A stretch of DNA of 64,000 nt from Pseudomonas mandelii (GCF_006438925.1 NZ_RCZA01000012.1:160200-224199), one strand, 5' to 3'; counted from the stretch's first letter, positions 1-9,204 are shown. Made by a program: numbers and translations. The notes: a model not told the origin generated them from the sequence alone.

Positions 1-1976
1 CCTTGCATTTCCTGACGCTGCGCCGCATCGATCAACGAGCGTTGCAGTTTCTCAGCCATGCTTGGCTCCAGCAGAACGCCCTCTTCCGAGCCTTGTCCTG
101 CCTTCTGAAGACTATTGAGCAATATTTGTTCCAACCTTGGCTCCAGGGTGATCACTGGTAGCTCGGAGTCAGTCCCTACAATGCTTTGGACGATTGCGCG
201 GGATACACCGACGCGAACCGCAGCCACCAGCGCGGCAGTATCTTGACTCTTGCTGGCATTGTTTGCGATGGCTTCGGCAATGCTGCGGATGTCCCGTACT
301 GGCACCTGTTCGGCCAGCAACGCCTGCAATACTTTGAGCAGCTGCGACAGGGAGACCACGCCAGGCACCAGCTCTTCGGCCAGTTTTGGCGAGCTTTTGG
401 CCAGCAATTGCATGAGTTGCTGCACTTCTTCGTGGCCGATCAACTCGCTCGAGTGCTTGTACAAAATCTGGTTCAAGTGGGTTGCCACTACCGTACTGGC
501 ATCGACCACGGTGTAACCGAGGGATTGAGCCTGGGCACGCTGGCTGATTTCGATCCAGACCGCCTCCAGACCGAAAGCCGGATCTTTGGCGGTAATGCCG
601 TTGAGCGTGCCGTAGACCTGCCCCGGGTTGATCGCCAGTTCGCGATCCGGGTAAATCTCCGCTTCGGCCAGGATCACCCCCATCAGGGTCAGGCGATAGG
701 CACTCGGCGCCAGGTCGAGGTTGTCACGGATGTGCACGGTCGGCATCAGGAAGCCCAGATCCTGGGACAGCTTCTTGCGCACGCCCTTGATCCGCGCCAG
801 CAACTGACCACCCTGATTGCGGTCCACCAGCGGAATCAGCCGATAGCCGACTTCCAGGCCGATCATGTCGATCGGAGTGACGTCGTCCCAGCCAAGCTCT
901 TTGGTTTCCTGAGCGCGGGCTGGCGATGGCAGCAGTTCCTGCTGACGCTTGACCTCTTGCAAGGCCTGAACCTTGACCACGTTCTGCTTCTTCCAGAACA
1001 GGTACGCGCCGCCAGCTGCCAGGGCTGCCATGCTGAGAAAGGAGAAATGCGGCATGCCGGGCACCAGGCCCATCACTGCCATCAAACCCGCCGCCACGGC
1101 CAACGCTTTGGGCGAGGCGAACATCTGGCGATTGATCTGCTTGCCCATGTCTTCCGAACCGGAAGCACGGGTCACCATGATCGCTGCAGCTGTAGATAAA
1201 AGCAGTGATGGCAATTGCGCCACCAAACCGTCACCGATGGTCAACAGCGCGTAAACCCGGCCGGCGTCGCCGAAGGTCATGCCGTGCTGGAAGATACCGA
1301 CCGCCATGCCGCCGATCAGGTTGATGAAGAGAATCAGCAGACCGGCAATGGCGTCACCGCGAACGAACTTGCTGGCACCGTCCATGGAACCGTAGAACTC
1401 GGCTTCCTGTGCCACTTCCATCCGGCGCAGTTTGGCCTGGTTCTGGTCGATCAGGCCGGCGTTCAAGTCGGCGTCGATCGCCATTTGTTTACCGGGCATC
1501 GCATCGAGGGTGAAACGCGCGCTCACCTCGGAAATCCGCCCGGCGCCCTTGGTCACCACGACGAAGTTTATGATCATCAAAATCGCGAAGACGACGATAC
1601 CGACCACGTAGTTACCGCCGATCACCACCTCGCCGAAGGCCTGGATCACCTTGCCGGCGGCGGCATGGCCGTCCTGACCGTGGAGCATCACCACCCGCGT
1701 GGAGGCCACGTTCAGCGCCAGTCGCAGCAATGTCGCCACCAGCAGAATGGTCGGGAACACCGCAAAGTCCAGTGGCCGCAAGGCGTAAACACAGACCAGC
1801 AAGACGACAATCGACAACGCGATGTTGAACGTGAAGAACACGTCCAGCAGGAACGGCGGCACCGGCAACATCATCATCGCCAGCATGACCAGCAGCAACA
1901 ACGGCACACCCAGATTGCCTCGACTTAAGTCGGCAACGTTTGTGCGAGCACTGTTGAATAACTGAGAGCGATCCAC
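1..1976 (-). CDS. flhA: Flagellar type III export gate protein FlhA (3' end cut by window edge)
   Basis: FlhA forms the inner-membrane export gate and the cytoplasmic docking ring of the flagellar secretion system. The visible 658 codons start with a run of hydrophobic helices (first about 330 residues) and continue into the soluble domain. The family is usually about 700 residues, so roughly 50 C-terminal residues lie beyond position 1. The start is a GTG at 1976 followed by DRSQLFNSAR, preceded by AAAGGAA; I see no better ATG. A sigma-54 promoter lies upstream at 2039-2055, so flhA starts its own unit after flhB. Frame was checked by conceptual translation of the minus strand. Confidence 0.95.
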   Translation of the reverse strand, partial: MDRSQLFNSARTNVADLSRGNLGVPLLLLVMLAMMMLPVPPFLLDVFFTFNIALSIVVLLVCVYALRPLDFAVFPTILLVATLLRLALNVASTRVVMLHGQDGHAAAGKVIQAFGEVVIGGNYVVGIVVFAILMIINFVVVTKGAGRISEVSARFTLDAMPGKQMAIDADLNAGLIDQNQAKLRRMEVAQEAEFYGSMDGASKFVRGDAIAGLLILFINLIGGMAVGIFQHGMTFGDAGRVYALLTIGDGLVAQLPSLLLSTAAAIMVTRASGSEDMGKQINRQMFASPKALAVAAGLMAVMGLVPGMPHFSFLSMAALAAGGAYLFWKKQNVVKVQALQEVKRQQELLPSPARAQETKELGWDDVTPIDMIGLEVGYRLIPLVDRNQGGQLLARIKGVRKKLSQDLGFLMPTVHIRDNLDLAPSAYRLTLMGVILAEAEIYPDRELAINPGQVYGTLNGITAKDPAFGLEAVWIEISQRAQAQSLGYTVVDASTVVATHLNQILYKHSSELIGHEEVQQLMQLLAKSSPKLAEELVPGVVSLSQLLKVLQALLAEQVPVRDIRSIAEAIANNASKSQDTAALVAAVRVGVSRAIVQSIVGTDSELPVITLEPRLEQILLNSLQKAGQGSEEGVLLEPSMAEKLQRSLIDAAQRQEMQ

Positions 1977-2011
1977 CGGTTTTCCCCGTTCCTTTAAAGC
2001 AAACTTTTTGA

Positions 2012-2026
2012 CGCCTGAAGCAGGCG
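2012..2026 (-). other. Perfect 6-bp hairpin in the flhA leader
   Basis: CGCCTG-AAG-CAGGCG is a perfect inverted repeat between the flhA sigma-54 element and the GTG start. It would fall near the 5' end of the flhA transcript. Role unknown; it may stabilise the leader or be incidental. Confidence 0.35.
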
Positions 2027-2038
2027 CAGAGCGGCTAC

Positions 2039-2055
2039 TGCAAGAAGCCTTCCAA
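2039..2055 (-). promoter_or_regulatory. Sigma-54 promoter of flhA
   Basis: TTGGAAGGCTTCTTGCA on the minus strand has GG-N10-GC spacing and the TTGC -12 box. It lies 63 bases before the flhA start codon. RpoN/FleQ control of flhA is known in Pseudomonas aeruginosa. Confidence 0.7.
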
Positions 2056-2094
2056 CTTTTGCCGAGGCGGGGAATAGAGGGGTGTATTGAGCTT

Positions 2095-2202
2095 TGTAGC
2101 AGCTGTCGAGCCTGCGAGACTGCGTCCGAGAACGAAGTTCTCGCAAAGGTTTACGACTGCTGCGCAGCCGGACGCAGCCTCGCAGGCTCGACAGCTGCTA
2201 CA
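2095..2202. repeat. REP/BIME-type inverted repeat between flhB and flhA
   Basis: Two arms of about 34 bases, beginning TGTAGCAGCTGTCGAGCCTG, face each other and differ at one base. They flank about 40 bases of unrelated sequence. A related copy with the same arm core lies at 55998-56145. The element sits 10 bases beyond the flhB stop and may protect the 3' end of the fliL-flhB message. Confidence 0.85.
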
Positions 2203-2212
2203 CGCGTCTCTC

Positions 2213-3352
2213 TCAGGAATCGCGCCGCAGGTCGGGCGGAATCGGCAGGTCGTCCTTGAGCGGATCCGGGCGTTTACCCTTGCCGGCGCGGTGCTGGCGG
2301 ATCTGGTAGACGTAAGCGAGCACCTGGGCGACGGCAAGGTAGAGCCCGCCAGGGATTTCCTGATCAAGTTCGGTGGAGTAGTAGATCGAACGCGCCAGTG
2401 CTGGCGACTCAAGCAGCAGCACTTCGTTGGCCACAGCGATTTCACGGATTTTCAAGGCCAGGAAGTCGCTGCCCTTGGCGATCAGCATCGGCGCCCCGCC
2501 CTTGTCCGGATCGTACTTGAGCGCTACGGCGTAGTGAGTCGGGTTGGTGATCACCACATCGGCGTCGGGGATTGCCGCCATCATCCGGCGCTGGGACATG
2601 TCGCGCTGCAGCTGGCGAATCCGCTGTTTGACCTCCGGGCGCCCCTCCTGATCCTTATGCTCGTCGCGTATTTCCTGCTTGGTCATCAGCAGTTTCTTGT
2701 GGCTCTCCCAGAGCTGCACCGGCACGTCCACCGCGGCGATGATGATTAGCCCACAGGACATCCATAACGTACTCCAGCCCACTACCTGCAGGCAGTGAAT
2801 GACGGCCAGCTCCAACGGTTCGTGGGCGATGCGTATCAGGTCATCGATGTCTGACGATAACACCTGCAGGGCCACCGCCAGGATGATCAAAAACTTCGCA
2901 AACGCCTTAAGCAGCTCCGCCACCGCCTTGAACGAAAACATCCGCTTGAGGCCGGCGGCAGGGTTCATCCGACTGAACTTCGGTGCCAGGGAACCCGCTG
3001 CGAATAGCCATCCACCCAGGGAGATTGGGCCGATCAACGCGGCCAGCACCAGGGTGATCATGATCGGCTGAATCGCCAGCAAGGCTGTCAGCCCTGAACT
3101 CAACAGGTAAGTGCTCATGGAGCGCTGATCGAGAATGACTTCACGGGACAGGGAGAAATTCTGCCGCATCAATTCCATCAAGTCTTGCGCCAGCGCCCCG
3201 CCGAAAATCAGCAGCGCACCGGAACCCGCCAACATGATCGCCAGCGTGTTGAGCTCTTTTGAACGCGCGATCTCGCCTTTCTCGCGAGAGTCCTTCTTGC
3301 GCTTCTCCGTGGGGTCTTCTGTTTTGTCCTGACCGCTTTCGCTCTCAGCCAT
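2213..3352 (-). CDS. flhB: Flagellar export switch protein FlhB
   Basis: FlhB is an inner-membrane export component whose autocleavage switches substrate specificity from rod/hook to filament proteins. The protein is 379 residues, normal for the family. It has a charged N-terminus, four hydrophobic segments, and the autocleavage motif NPTH near residue 270 inside ITNPTHYAVAL. A variable tail follows the C-terminal cytoplasmic domain. It is the last gene of the fliLMNOPQR-flhB run: its start lies 3 bases after the fliR stop, and a REP pair follows its own stop. Confidence 0.97.
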   Translation of the reverse strand: MAESESGQDKTEDPTEKRKKDSREKGEIARSKELNTLAIMLAGSGALLIFGGALAQDLMELMRQNFSLSREVILDQRSMSTYLLSSGLTALLAIQPIMITLVLAALIGPISLGGWLFAAGSLAPKFSRMNPAAGLKRMFSFKAVAELLKAFAKFLIILAVALQVLSSDIDDLIRIAHEPLELAVIHCLQVVGWSTLWMSCGLIIIAAVDVPVQLWESHKKLLMTKQEIRDEHKDQEGRPEVKQRIRQLQRDMSQRRMMAAIPDADVVITNPTHYAVALKYDPDKGGAPMLIAKGSDFLALKIREIAVANEVLLLESPALARSIYYSTELDQEIPGGLYLAVAQVLAYVYQIRQHRAGKGKRPDPLKDDLPIPPDLRRDS

Positions 3353-3355
3353 GAC

Positions 3356-4138
3356 TCAGCGCGCCCGTGCCAGTTCGCGTAACAACTGCAAGGCCTCGGA
3401 GGCCAGCGGTTGATACTGATTAATAATGTCCGCCAGCCCGACCCAGACAATGAACAGCCCGAGCACCAGGGTCAGCGGGAAGCCGATGGAGAAGATGTTC
3501 AGCTGTGGCGCCGCCCGGGTCATGATGCCAAACGCAATGTTGACCACCAGCAACGCAGTGATCGCCGGCAACACCAGCAACAGCGCAGCACCGAGGACCC
3601 AGCCGAGCTTGCCGGCCAGTTCCCAGTACTGATTGACCAAAAACCCGCTACCGACCGGCAGCGTAGTGAAGCTTTCGGTGAGGATTTCGAACACCACCAG
3701 ATGGCCATTCATCGACAGGAACAACAGCGTCACCAGCATGGTGAAGAACTGCCCGATCACCGCCACCGAGACGCCGTTGGTAGGGTCGACCATCGAAGCG
3801 AAACCCATGCCCATCTGAATGGAGACGATCTGCCCCGCGACCACAAAGGCCTGGAAGAACAGCTGCAAGGAGAAACCCAGCACTGCACCGACGAGGATCT
3901 GCTCGGCGATCAGCAGCAGCCCGCTCAAGTCCAGCGCATTGACCGGCGGCATCGGCGGCAACCCGGGGGCAATCACTACCGTGATCGCGAGGGCAAAATA
4001 AAGGCGCACTCGCTTGGGCACCAGAGTCGTCCCGAAAACCGGCATGACCATCAGCAAGGCACCGATACGAAACAGCGGCAGCATGAACGTCGCCACCCAG
4101 GTACTGATCTGGGTATCGGTCAGCTGGAGCAGCGACAT
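3356..4138 (-). CDS. fliR: Flagellar export protein FliR
   Basis: FliR is a polytopic membrane protein of the FliP-FliQ-FliR export-gate core. The 260-residue product is almost entirely hydrophobic, with FxLPLFRIGALLMVMPVFG near the N-terminus and six or so membrane segments, as expected for the family. It sits directly between fliQ (3 bases upstream) and flhB. Confidence 0.96.
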   Translation of the reverse strand: MSLLQLTDTQISTWVATFMLPLFRIGALLMVMPVFGTTLVPKRVRLYFALAITVVIAPGLPPMPPVNALDLSGLLLIAEQILVGAVLGFSLQLFFQAFVVAGQIVSIQMGMGFASMVDPTNGVSVAVIGQFFTMLVTLLFLSMNGHLVVFEILTESFTTLPVGSGFLVNQYWELAGKLGWVLGAALLLVLPAITALLVVNIAFGIMTRAAPQLNIFSIGFPLTLVLGLFIVWVGLADIINQYQPLASEALQLLRELARAR

Positions 4139-4141
4139 GGT

Positions 4142-4411
4142 TTAGCCGATGACCTGAGGAATACTGCCGTACAACTGCAGGATGTATTCCATAAAGGTCT
4201 GCACCAGCCACGGACCGGCGACGATCAACGTCACCAGCATCACCAGCAGGCGCGGCAGGAAGCTCAGGGTCTGTTCGTTGATCTGCGTAGCGGCCTGGAA
4301 CATCGCCACCAACAGCCCCACGAGCAAACTCGGAATCACCAGCACGGCGACCATCATGGTGGTCAGCCACAGCGCTTCCCGGAAGATGTCTACCGCAACT
4401 TCTGGCGTCAT
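4142..4411 (-). CDS. fliQ: Flagellar export protein FliQ
   Basis: This 89-residue protein has two transmembrane helices and starts MTPEVAVDIFREALWL, the typical FliQ architecture. It is part of the FliPQR export-gate complex. The ATG overlaps the fliP stop by 4 bases, implying translational coupling, and fliR follows 3 bases after its stop. Confidence 0.96.
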   Translation of the reverse strand: MTPEVAVDIFREALWLTTMMVAVLVIPSLLVGLLVAMFQAATQINEQTLSFLPRLLVMLVTLIVAGPWLVQTFMEYILQLYGSIPQVIG

Positions 4412-5166
4412 GGCGATACACCGCCGAAGCTGCTCGCCAGCGTACCGATGATCAACGCCCAGCCATCCACCAGCACGAACAGCATGATCTTGAATGGCAG
4501 GGAAATGATCAGCGGCGAGAGCATCATCATACCCATGGCCATCAGCACACTGGCCACGACCAGGTCGATGATCAGGAATGGAATGAAGATCATGAAGCCA
4601 ATCTGGAACGCGGTTTTCAGCTCGGACGTGACGAACGCCGGAACCAGAATCGTCAGCGGCGCCTGATCCGGCGACGCGATGTCAGTGCGCTTGGACAAGC
4701 GCATGAACAACTCCAGATCGCTGCTGCGAGTCTGGGCGAGCATGAAATCCTTGATCGGCACCTGCGCCTTGGCCACGGCGTCCTGAGCGGTGAGTTTCTC
4801 CGCCAGATACGGCTGCAAGGCATCCTGATTAACCCGGTCGAATACCGGCGCCATGATGAACAGAGTCAGGAACAGCGCCATGCCCGTGAGGATCTGGTTC
4901 GACGGCGTTTGTTGCAGGCCGAGGGCCTGACGCAGGATCGAGAAGACGATGATGATCCGGGTGAAACTGGTCATCAGCATGACGAACGCCGGGATAAAAC
5001 TCAGCGCGGTCATGATCAGCAGGATTTGCAGGCTGACCGAGTATTCCTGAGCGCCGTTGGCGTTGGTACCCAGGGTGATCGCCGGGATCGATAACGGATC
5101 GGCGGAGAACGCCAGCGGCGCGGCCAGCATCAGGGCCAGCGTCAAGACGATGCGTAGCGCACCCAT
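4408..5166 (-). CDS. fliP: Flagellar export protein FliP
   Basis: This is a 252-residue membrane protein with an N-terminal signal peptide (hydrophobic to about residue 21, ALAFSA), unusual among export proteins but normal for FliP. It has the conserved stretch FTRIIIVFSILRQALGLQQ and C-terminal membrane segments. It forms the core of the export gate with FliQ and FliR. Its ATG shares one base with the fliO stop (TAATG). Confidence 0.97.
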   Translation of the reverse strand: MGALRIVLTLALMLAAPLAFSADPLSIPAITLGTNANGAQEYSVSLQILLIMTALSFIPAFVMLMTSFTRIIIVFSILRQALGLQQTPSNQILTGMALFLTLFIMAPVFDRVNQDALQPYLAEKLTAQDAVAKAQVPIKDFMLAQTRSSDLELFMRLSKRTDIASPDQAPLTILVPAFVTSELKTAFQIGFMIFIPFLIIDLVVASVLMAMGMMMLSPLIISLPFKIMLFVLVDGWALIIGTLASSFGGVSP

Positions 5167-5624
5167 TACTTCTTATCCTTCTGATCCTTGCCCATCAGCT
5201 CCATCAGGCGCTGGGCAAACTCGGGAGTCGCTTTTTCAGTACCGCTGGGCACTTGCACCGGCTCCTTGAGCACGTGCAACGCGGTGATGGTGCCGGGGCT
5301 CAAGCCAAGCAGAATCTGCTCGTTGCCGACCTGCACCAGCATCAGACGGTCACGCGGGCCGAGCGCGCGGGAGCCGATCAGTTCGATGACCTGCCCCTTG
5401 CCGGCCGGCCCGGCCTGTTGCACCCGACGCAGCAACCAGGCAAGGAAGAAGATCAACCCCAGCACCAGCAGCAAACCGAACACCAACTGCGTCAATTGCC
5501 CGGCCACACCGCTGCTGACCGCGGGTGCAGCGGCCGCAGTAGCGGTCGCTACCGGCTCGGCAGCCATAACGCTGAACGGCAACGCCAGCGCTAACCCTGA
5601 CAAAACCCCCAGAATCTTTTTCAC
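5166..5624 (-). CDS. fliO: Flagellar protein FliO
   Basis: FliO assists assembly of the FliP ring. The 152-residue product has an N-terminal signal-like segment ending near AAEP, an Ala-rich linker, one transmembrane helix (LVFGLLLVLGLIFFLAWLLR) and a small cytoplasmic domain with GPRDRLMLVQVG. FliO is the least conserved export protein; gene position between fliN and fliP supports the call. Confidence 0.92.
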   Translation of the reverse strand: MKKILGVLSGLALALPFSVMAAEPVATATAAAAPAVSSGVAGQLTQLVFGLLLVLGLIFFLAWLLRRVQQAGPAGKGQVIELIGSRALGPRDRLMLVQVGNEQILLGLSPGTITALHVLKEPVQVPSGTEKATPEFAQRLMELMGKDQKDKK

Positions 5625-6083
5625 TCAGCGCAACTTCTTGATGCGTTCGCTTGGGCTGATCACGTCAGTCAGGCGGATGCCGAACTTCTCGTTGACCACC
5701 ACCACTTCACCGTGAGCGATGAGCGTGCCGTTGACCAGCACGTCCAGCGGTTCGCCGGCCAGACGATCGAGCTCGATCACCGAACCCTGGTTAAGCTGCA
5801 GCAGGTTACGGATGTTGATATCAGTGCTGCCGACTTCCATGGAAATCGACACCGGGATATCGAGAATCACGTCCAGGTTCGGACCGTCGAGAGTGACCGG
5901 TTCGTGGTTTTTCGGCACGCTGCCGAACTCTTCCATCGGCAGACGGTTGGACGGCGAACTGGCGGCATCGGCGGCCAGCAAGGCGTCGATGTCGTCCTGC
6001 CCGGCGTCGCCGGTTTCTTCCAGGGCAGCAGCCCATTCATCGGCCAGCGCCTGGTCGTCCTGGGTGTTCATATCGTTAGCCAT
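5625..6083 (-). CDS. fliN: Flagellar motor switch protein FliN
   Basis: FliN forms the lower C-ring of the motor switch. The C-terminal SpoA domain is clear (VSMEVGSTDINIRNLL and KFGIRLTDVISPSERI). The N-terminal part is acidic and variable. I place the start at 6083 (MANDMNTQDD), which has GAGGA at good distance. An in-frame ATG at 6104 lacks a ribosome site. Product 152 residues. The gene abuts fliO and follows fliM. Confidence 0.95.
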   Translation of the reverse strand: MANDMNTQDDQALADEWAAALEETGDAGQDDIDALLAADAASSPSNRLPMEEFGSVPKNHEPVTLDGPNLDVILDIPVSISMEVGSTDINIRNLLQLNQGSVIELDRLAGEPLDVLVNGTLIAHGEVVVVNEKFGIRLTDVISPSERIKKLR

Positions 6084-6155
6084 CAATTTGTCCTCGGCGG
6101 GCATCCATTCAATCTGGAGCCGTCAGTTAAAAGCACAGGGGGTTAGGAGCGCCGG

Positions 6156-7124
6156 TCAGCGGCGCTCGATCGGCTCGATCACTTGCAACGCGAGGTTGCC
6201 TTTGTGCGACCCCATCTTGACCTTGAACGCAGGCACGCCGTTGGCGCGCATGATCATTTCGTCCGGCATTTCGACCGGGATAATGTCCCCCGGCTGCATG
6301 TGCAGAATGTCCCGCAGGCGCAACTGGCGACGGGCAACCGTGGCACCGATCGGTACGTCAACGTCCAGCACGTCCTGACGCAAGGCGTTGACCCAGCGTT
6401 CGTCCTGATCGTCGAGGTCCGACTGGAAGCCGGCGTCGAGCATTTCGCGTACAGGTTCGATCATCGAGTACGGCATGGTCACGTGCAGGTCGCCGCCACC
6501 GCCATCGAGCTCGATGTGGAAGGTCGACACCACAATGGCCTCGCTCGGGCCGACGATGTTGGCCATGGCCGGGTTCACTTCCGAGTTGATGTACTCGAAG
6601 TTCACTTCCATGATCGCCTGCCAGGCTTCTTTCAAATCGACGAAGGCCTGTTCCAGCACCATGCGCACTACACGCAATTCGGTGGGTGTGAATTCACGCC
6701 CTTCGATCTTCGCGTGACGGCCGTCGCCGCCGAAGAAGTTGTCCACCAGCTTGAACACCAGTTTGGCGTCGAGAATGAACAGTGCGGTGCCGCGCAACGG
6801 TTTGATCTTGACCAGGTTGAGGCTGGTCGGCACGTACAGCGAGTGCACGTATTCGCCGAACTTCATCACCTGCACGCCACCGACGGCAACGTCCGCCGAA
6901 CGGCGCAGCATGTTGAACATGCTGATGCGGGTGTAACGGGCGAAACGTTCGTTGATCATTTCCAGGGTCGGCATACGTCCACGGACGATGCGATCCTGAC
7001 TGGTCAGGTCGTAGCTTTTGACACTGCCGGGTTCAGCAGCGGTATCGGTCTGTACCAGACCATCGTCGACGCCATGCAACAGCGCATCGATCTCATCCTG
7101 GGACAGCAGGTCCTGCACGGCCAT
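6156..7124 (-). CDS. fliM: Flagellar motor switch protein FliM
   Basis: FliM is the C-ring protein that binds CheY-P. At 322 residues it has the N-terminal CheY-binding peptide (LLSQDEIDALLHG), the CheC-like middle domain and a C-terminal SpoA domain. It lies 9 bases after fliL in the fliLMNOPQR-flhB operon. Confidence 0.97.
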   Translation of the reverse strand: MAVQDLLSQDEIDALLHGVDDGLVQTDTAAEPGSVKSYDLTSQDRIVRGRMPTLEMINERFARYTRISMFNMLRRSADVAVGGVQVMKFGEYVHSLYVPTSLNLVKIKPLRGTALFILDAKLVFKLVDNFFGGDGRHAKIEGREFTPTELRVVRMVLEQAFVDLKEAWQAIMEVNFEYINSEVNPAMANIVGPSEAIVVSTFHIELDGGGGDLHVTMPYSMIEPVREMLDAGFQSDLDDQDERWVNALRQDVLDVDVPIGATVARRQLRLRDILHMQPGDIIPVEMPDEMIMRANGVPAFKVKMGSHKGNLALQVIEPIERR

Positions 7125-7133
7125 GTCGTGTTC

Positions 7134-7634
7134 CTACTGCAGTACGAAATTAGTGAAAAGCAACTGTTCGATGACCACTTTGCCGAGTTCTTTCTGCGCC
7201 ACTTCCTGGACGCTGGCCGTGGCTTTCTGACGCAACATTTCCTGCCCTACAGGCGATGCCAGGGTGGCGAAGTCCTGCCCGGAGAACAGCATGACCAGGT
7301 TATTGCGGATGACGGGCATGTGGACTTTGAGCGCGTCAAGATCGGCCTGATTGCGCCCCTGCATGGTGATGCTCACCTGCATGTAGCGCTGACGGCCGTT
7401 CTGGTTGTAATTGGCCACGAAGGCTGGAGCCATGGGCTCGAAAATCGCTGGCTGCTTGCCGACCGGGGCGGTTTCAGCCGCGGCGGCAGGCTTGCTCTGG
7501 GCGCTGTGCATGAAGAACCAGGTCGCCCCCACGGACAAGCCGATCGCCAGCAGCAGGGCCACCACCACCGCGATGATCAGCTTGAGTTTGCCTTTGGTTG
7601 CGGGGTCTTTTACTGCTGCTTCGCTCTTCGCCAT
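7134..7634 (-). CDS. fliL: Flagellar basal-body associated protein FliL
   Basis: FliL is a single-pass inner-membrane protein near the stator units. The 166-residue product has a short cytoplasmic N-terminus, one transmembrane helix (about residues 17-41) and a periplasmic domain containing RYMQVSITMQG. It is the first gene of the fliL-flhB operon, with a strong sigma-54 promoter upstream at 7685-7701. Confidence 0.95.
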   Translation of the reverse strand: MAKSEAAVKDPATKGKLKLIIAVVVALLLAIGLSVGATWFFMHSAQSKPAAAAETAPVGKQPAIFEPMAPAFVANYNQNGRQRYMQVSITMQGRNQADLDALKVHMPVIRNNLVMLFSGQDFATLASPVGQEMLRQKATASVQEVAQKELGKVVIEQLLFTNFVLQ

Positions 7635-7684
7635 GCCAATAATCCGTCACTATTCGGGTTTTCACAGTCGCACGGCAAGGCAAG

Positions 7685-7701
7685 AGCAAGTGTTATGCCA
7701 G
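7685..7701 (-). promoter_or_regulatory. Sigma-54 promoter of the fliL operon
   Basis: CTGGCATAACACTTGCT on the minus strand matches the RpoN consensus with GG-N10-GC spacing, 50 bases before fliL. It is expected to be FleQ-dependent, as in P. aeruginosa. Confidence 0.8.
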
Positions 7702-7747
7702 AAGTGTCTGAGGGAAAATGGACTGCGGCTGGTTGAGGCCGAAAATC

Positions 7748-7824
7748 AAAAGATCGCAGCCTTCGGCAGCTCCTACATTGGAATGTGTACATCCTGTAGG
7801 AGCTGCCGAAGGCTGCGATCTTTT
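7748..7824. repeat. REP-like palindrome between fliK and fliL
   Basis: Perfect 30-base inverted arms (AAAAGATCGCAGCCTTCGGC and onward) are separated by 17 bases. The structure lies 18 bases beyond the fliK stop, and the distal arm ends in TTTTGATTTTC on the minus strand, so it could terminate fliK transcription ahead of the fliL promoter. Its sequence is a different family from the copies at 2095 and 60461. Confidence 0.85.
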
Positions 7825-7842
7825 AGGGGGCGTCGCAAATTA

Positions 7843-9204
7843 TCAGGCGTAATAATCGACTGCGCTGGAGCCGATGACGCTGGTCGTGCTGGCTGCGACT
7901 TCGGCAACGCTGGCCGGAAGCTCTTCGTCCATCGAATCGAGACGACCACCGCTGGCGTTGGTGCGCCCCCCCTGACTTTGACCCTGTTGAGCCTGTTCCT
8001 GCCCTTGGCCCTGCCAGCCACGGGACTGGTCGGACACATTGACGTCGACCTGGCCCATGCCCTGCTGCGCAAACATGTCACGCAAGCGATGCATCTGCCC
8101 GTCCAGCGCTTCGCGAACGCTTGGATGGGCACTCATGAACGTCACTTGAGTCTGCTGATCCGGAACCATGTTCACCCGAATGTCCAGCCGCCCCAGTTCG
8201 GCCGGTTGCAACTGGATGTCTGCAGCCTTGAGATTGGCACTGGACAGGTACATGACCCGGTTCACTACTTCTTCGGTCCAGCCACTCTGATGCATGGCGA
8301 TCGGCTGATTGACCGGCACTGCGTTGGCGGTTTTCGGCGTGGCCGCCTGGGTCAGTGCTGCCAGACGGTTGGCGAAATCGTCGACCCGGGTATCGCTACT
8401 CGCGGACTTCAGGTCCTTGAGACCGTCATCGATAAGGCCACTGAAGGCTTTGTCACCGCCCTGGCTGGTGCTGTCCTTGTCGACTTGCACATCGAGCATA
8501 CTTGCCATGCCGGCGGCGAAGGTCTGCGCCGAGGTTGACTCGCCGTCGGCCTGGGCCTGGGCCGAGGTCGGTGCCGCTTTGGGCTGGGCCTGACTCGCAG
8601 CCGAAATATGGCCGCCCTGCTCCATGGCCATACGCACGGCGGGCAGTGCGTCGAGGGGATCGGCTTCGGGATCGAAATCGGTGTCAGTGCTTGCAACAAC
8701 CGGAGTCGTTGCCGCCGTCACAGCCACCTCGACCTGCGGTTGCGGGGTGACGACAACGGGCGGAGCTGCCGGTACCGGCGCAGGCACCGCAGGTTGTACT
8801 GCCTGCATCAACGCAGGATCCAGCGTCGGGTCAACGGGCGCGGCATCGGCAACCGGAGTCTGCGCAGTATCCGACCCGTCATCGCTGGCGGGCTCGTCGT
8901 CAGCCTGCGCCGGTTTATCGGCGGGCAAGGATTTGCCGCTATCGGCAACCGCAGGTTCCGGGGCGGCAGACTTGTCGTTGCTGACGTCCTTTTTGTCGGG
9001 GCTGTCCGGCGCTTTATCGCGTATCGGCTTGGCCGATCCATCACCCACCGCAGAGGGTTTGTTCTGGGCTTGATTGGCGTAGACCTGAGCGAAGCTGGAT
9101 GCCTTATCCCCAGGCTCAGCAGCCGGCGCCGGTGTATTGGCGCAAGCGACTTGAGTCTTGGCCTGCGCGGCGGCCTGAAGAAGCATATTGGGGGTAACGG
9201 GCAT
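7843..9204 (-). CDS. fliK: Flagellar hook-length control protein FliK
   Basis: FliK is a secreted ruler that triggers the FlhB specificity switch. The 453-residue protein has a long, low-complexity N-terminal region rich in Ala, Pro and Asp, and the conserved C-terminal domain (LQLQPAELGRLDIRVNM followed by VTFMSAHPSVREAL). A Gln/Gly-rich tail precedes the C-terminus. It is a single-gene unit with its own sigma-54 promoter. Confidence 0.93.
   Translation of the reverse strand: MPVTPNMLLQAAAQAKTQVACANTPAPAAEPGDKASSFAQVYANQAQNKPSAVGDGSAKPIRDKAPDSPDKKDVSNDKSAAPEPAVADSGKSLPADKPAQADDEPASDDGSDTAQTPVADAAPVDPTLDPALMQAVQPAVPAPVPAAPPVVVTPQPQVEVAVTAATTPVVASTDTDFDPEADPLDALPAVRMAMEQGGHISAASQAQPKAAPTSAQAQADGESTSAQTFAAGMASMLDVQVDKDSTSQGGDKAFSGLIDDGLKDLKSASSDTRVDDFANRLAALTQAATPKTANAVPVNQPIAMHQSGWTEEVVNRVMYLSSANLKAADIQLQPAELGRLDIRVNMVPDQQTQVTFMSAHPSVREALDGQMHRLRDMFAQQGMGQVDVNVSDQSRGWQGQGQEQAQQGQSQGGRTNASGGRLDSMDEELPASVAEVAASTTSVIGSSAVDYYA

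Noticed and set aside
3410..4666. Open frame of 418 codons on the plus strand opposite fliR, fliQ and fliP
   Set aside because: Composition (His, Gln, Arg, Asp rich) is the complement of hydrophobic membrane-protein codons; not a real gene.
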